This document shows, piece after piece, positions 63,889 through 64,000 of a stretch of 64,000 nucleotides of DNA (its first letter is position 1; every line of letters begins with the position of its first letter). The stretch comes from Asterias amurensis (taxonomy: Eukaryota > Echinodermata > Asteroidea > Forcipulatida > Asteriidae), in contig NC_092648.1 of the NCBI RefSeq assembly GCF_032118995.1, forward strand, positions 4,665,001 to 4,729,000, written 5' to 3'. The position numbers and the translations under genes are program-made. The notes under the pieces are model-generated. The model was not told where the DNA came from, did no database searches, and saw only the letters and a program-made list of their open reading frames with translations.

Positions 63889-64000
63889 GGTTTGGTCTTA
63901 GTTTCGAACGTGGGCCTACTCGCCTGCGCTCGTCTTCACCTTTGATAAATAACTTGATTTAAAGCAGTAGCATATCACGTACGCTAATAAGTAACTTATA
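63889..64000 (-). other. 3' end of a histone-type transcript, coding part unidentified
   Basis: A minus-strand frame runs from the window edge to TAG at 63915-63917, ending KSSYLSKVKTSAGE. I do not recognise this as the C-terminus of H1, H2A, H2B, H3 or H4. Either the histone stop lies beyond the edge and this is 3' leader, or it is a variant. Only the processing signals are certain. Confidence 0.4.

Overview
This is a eukaryotic, intron-rich, repeat-dense genomic window, not a prokaryotic one. Several signs point to a deuterostome, most likely an echinoderm: tRNA-derived SINEs, TTAA-flanked and GGGCCCAATTTCAT-ended MITEs, CR1/L2-like LINE 3' ends, a foldback transposon with 15-bp repeats like the sea-urchin TU elements, and a canonical histone mRNA 3' stem-loop. 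The species assignment is inference. Most open reading frames here arise by chance or from satellites. I support one ordinary protein-coding gene, one small two-exon candidate gene, an unrecognised exon-array gene family, and fragments.

Layout. 0-6 kb: SINE copies, then the first set of the exon family on the + strand (1.5-5.8 kb). 6-16.8 kb: MITEs, tandem repeats, AT-rich sequence and a LINE relic. 16.85-23.3 kb: a 60-bp satellite with 360-bp and 420-bp higher-order periods. 23.6-26.0 kb: a second exon set on the - strand, two of its exons made of tandem 56-58 bp units. 26.4-27.1 kb: a 99-bp minisatellite. 27-35 kb: MITEs, a tRNA-Leu-type SINE, a LINE 3' end and one possible first coding exon of a host or transposase-like gene. 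31.4-57.2 kb: a large, eroded inverted duplication. A first exon lies at each outer edge (31.5 kb on +, 57.0 kb on -), repeated exons run inward on both arms (36.2-42.3 kb on +, 53.4-48.3 kb on -), a small two-exon gene and its mirrored broken copy follow (42.7-43.2 and 47.3-46.9 kb), and matching copies of one inverted-terminal-repeat element sit at the inner boundaries (43.25-43.83 and 46.04-46.84 kb). The centre holds a 105-bp tandem array. 54.6-59.5 kb: strong hairpins and short DNA elements. 59.6-63.4 kb: a complete four-exon gene on the - strand resembling the C2orf73 family, with a TU-like foldback element in its first intron. 63.85-64 kb: the 3' processing signals of a histone-type gene entering from the right edge on the - strand.

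The most unusual content is the exon family. At least 20 exon-sized blocks, each with splice-like borders, carry a shared motif. Read in one frame it gives a peptide like K-D-I-Y-P-S-T-S-R-C-L; as nucleic acid it is an imperfect inverted repeat around ATCTAC..GTAGAT. Many copies have stops in that frame, so whether the locus makes a protein, a spliced noncoding RNA, or is decaying cannot be decided from sequence alone.
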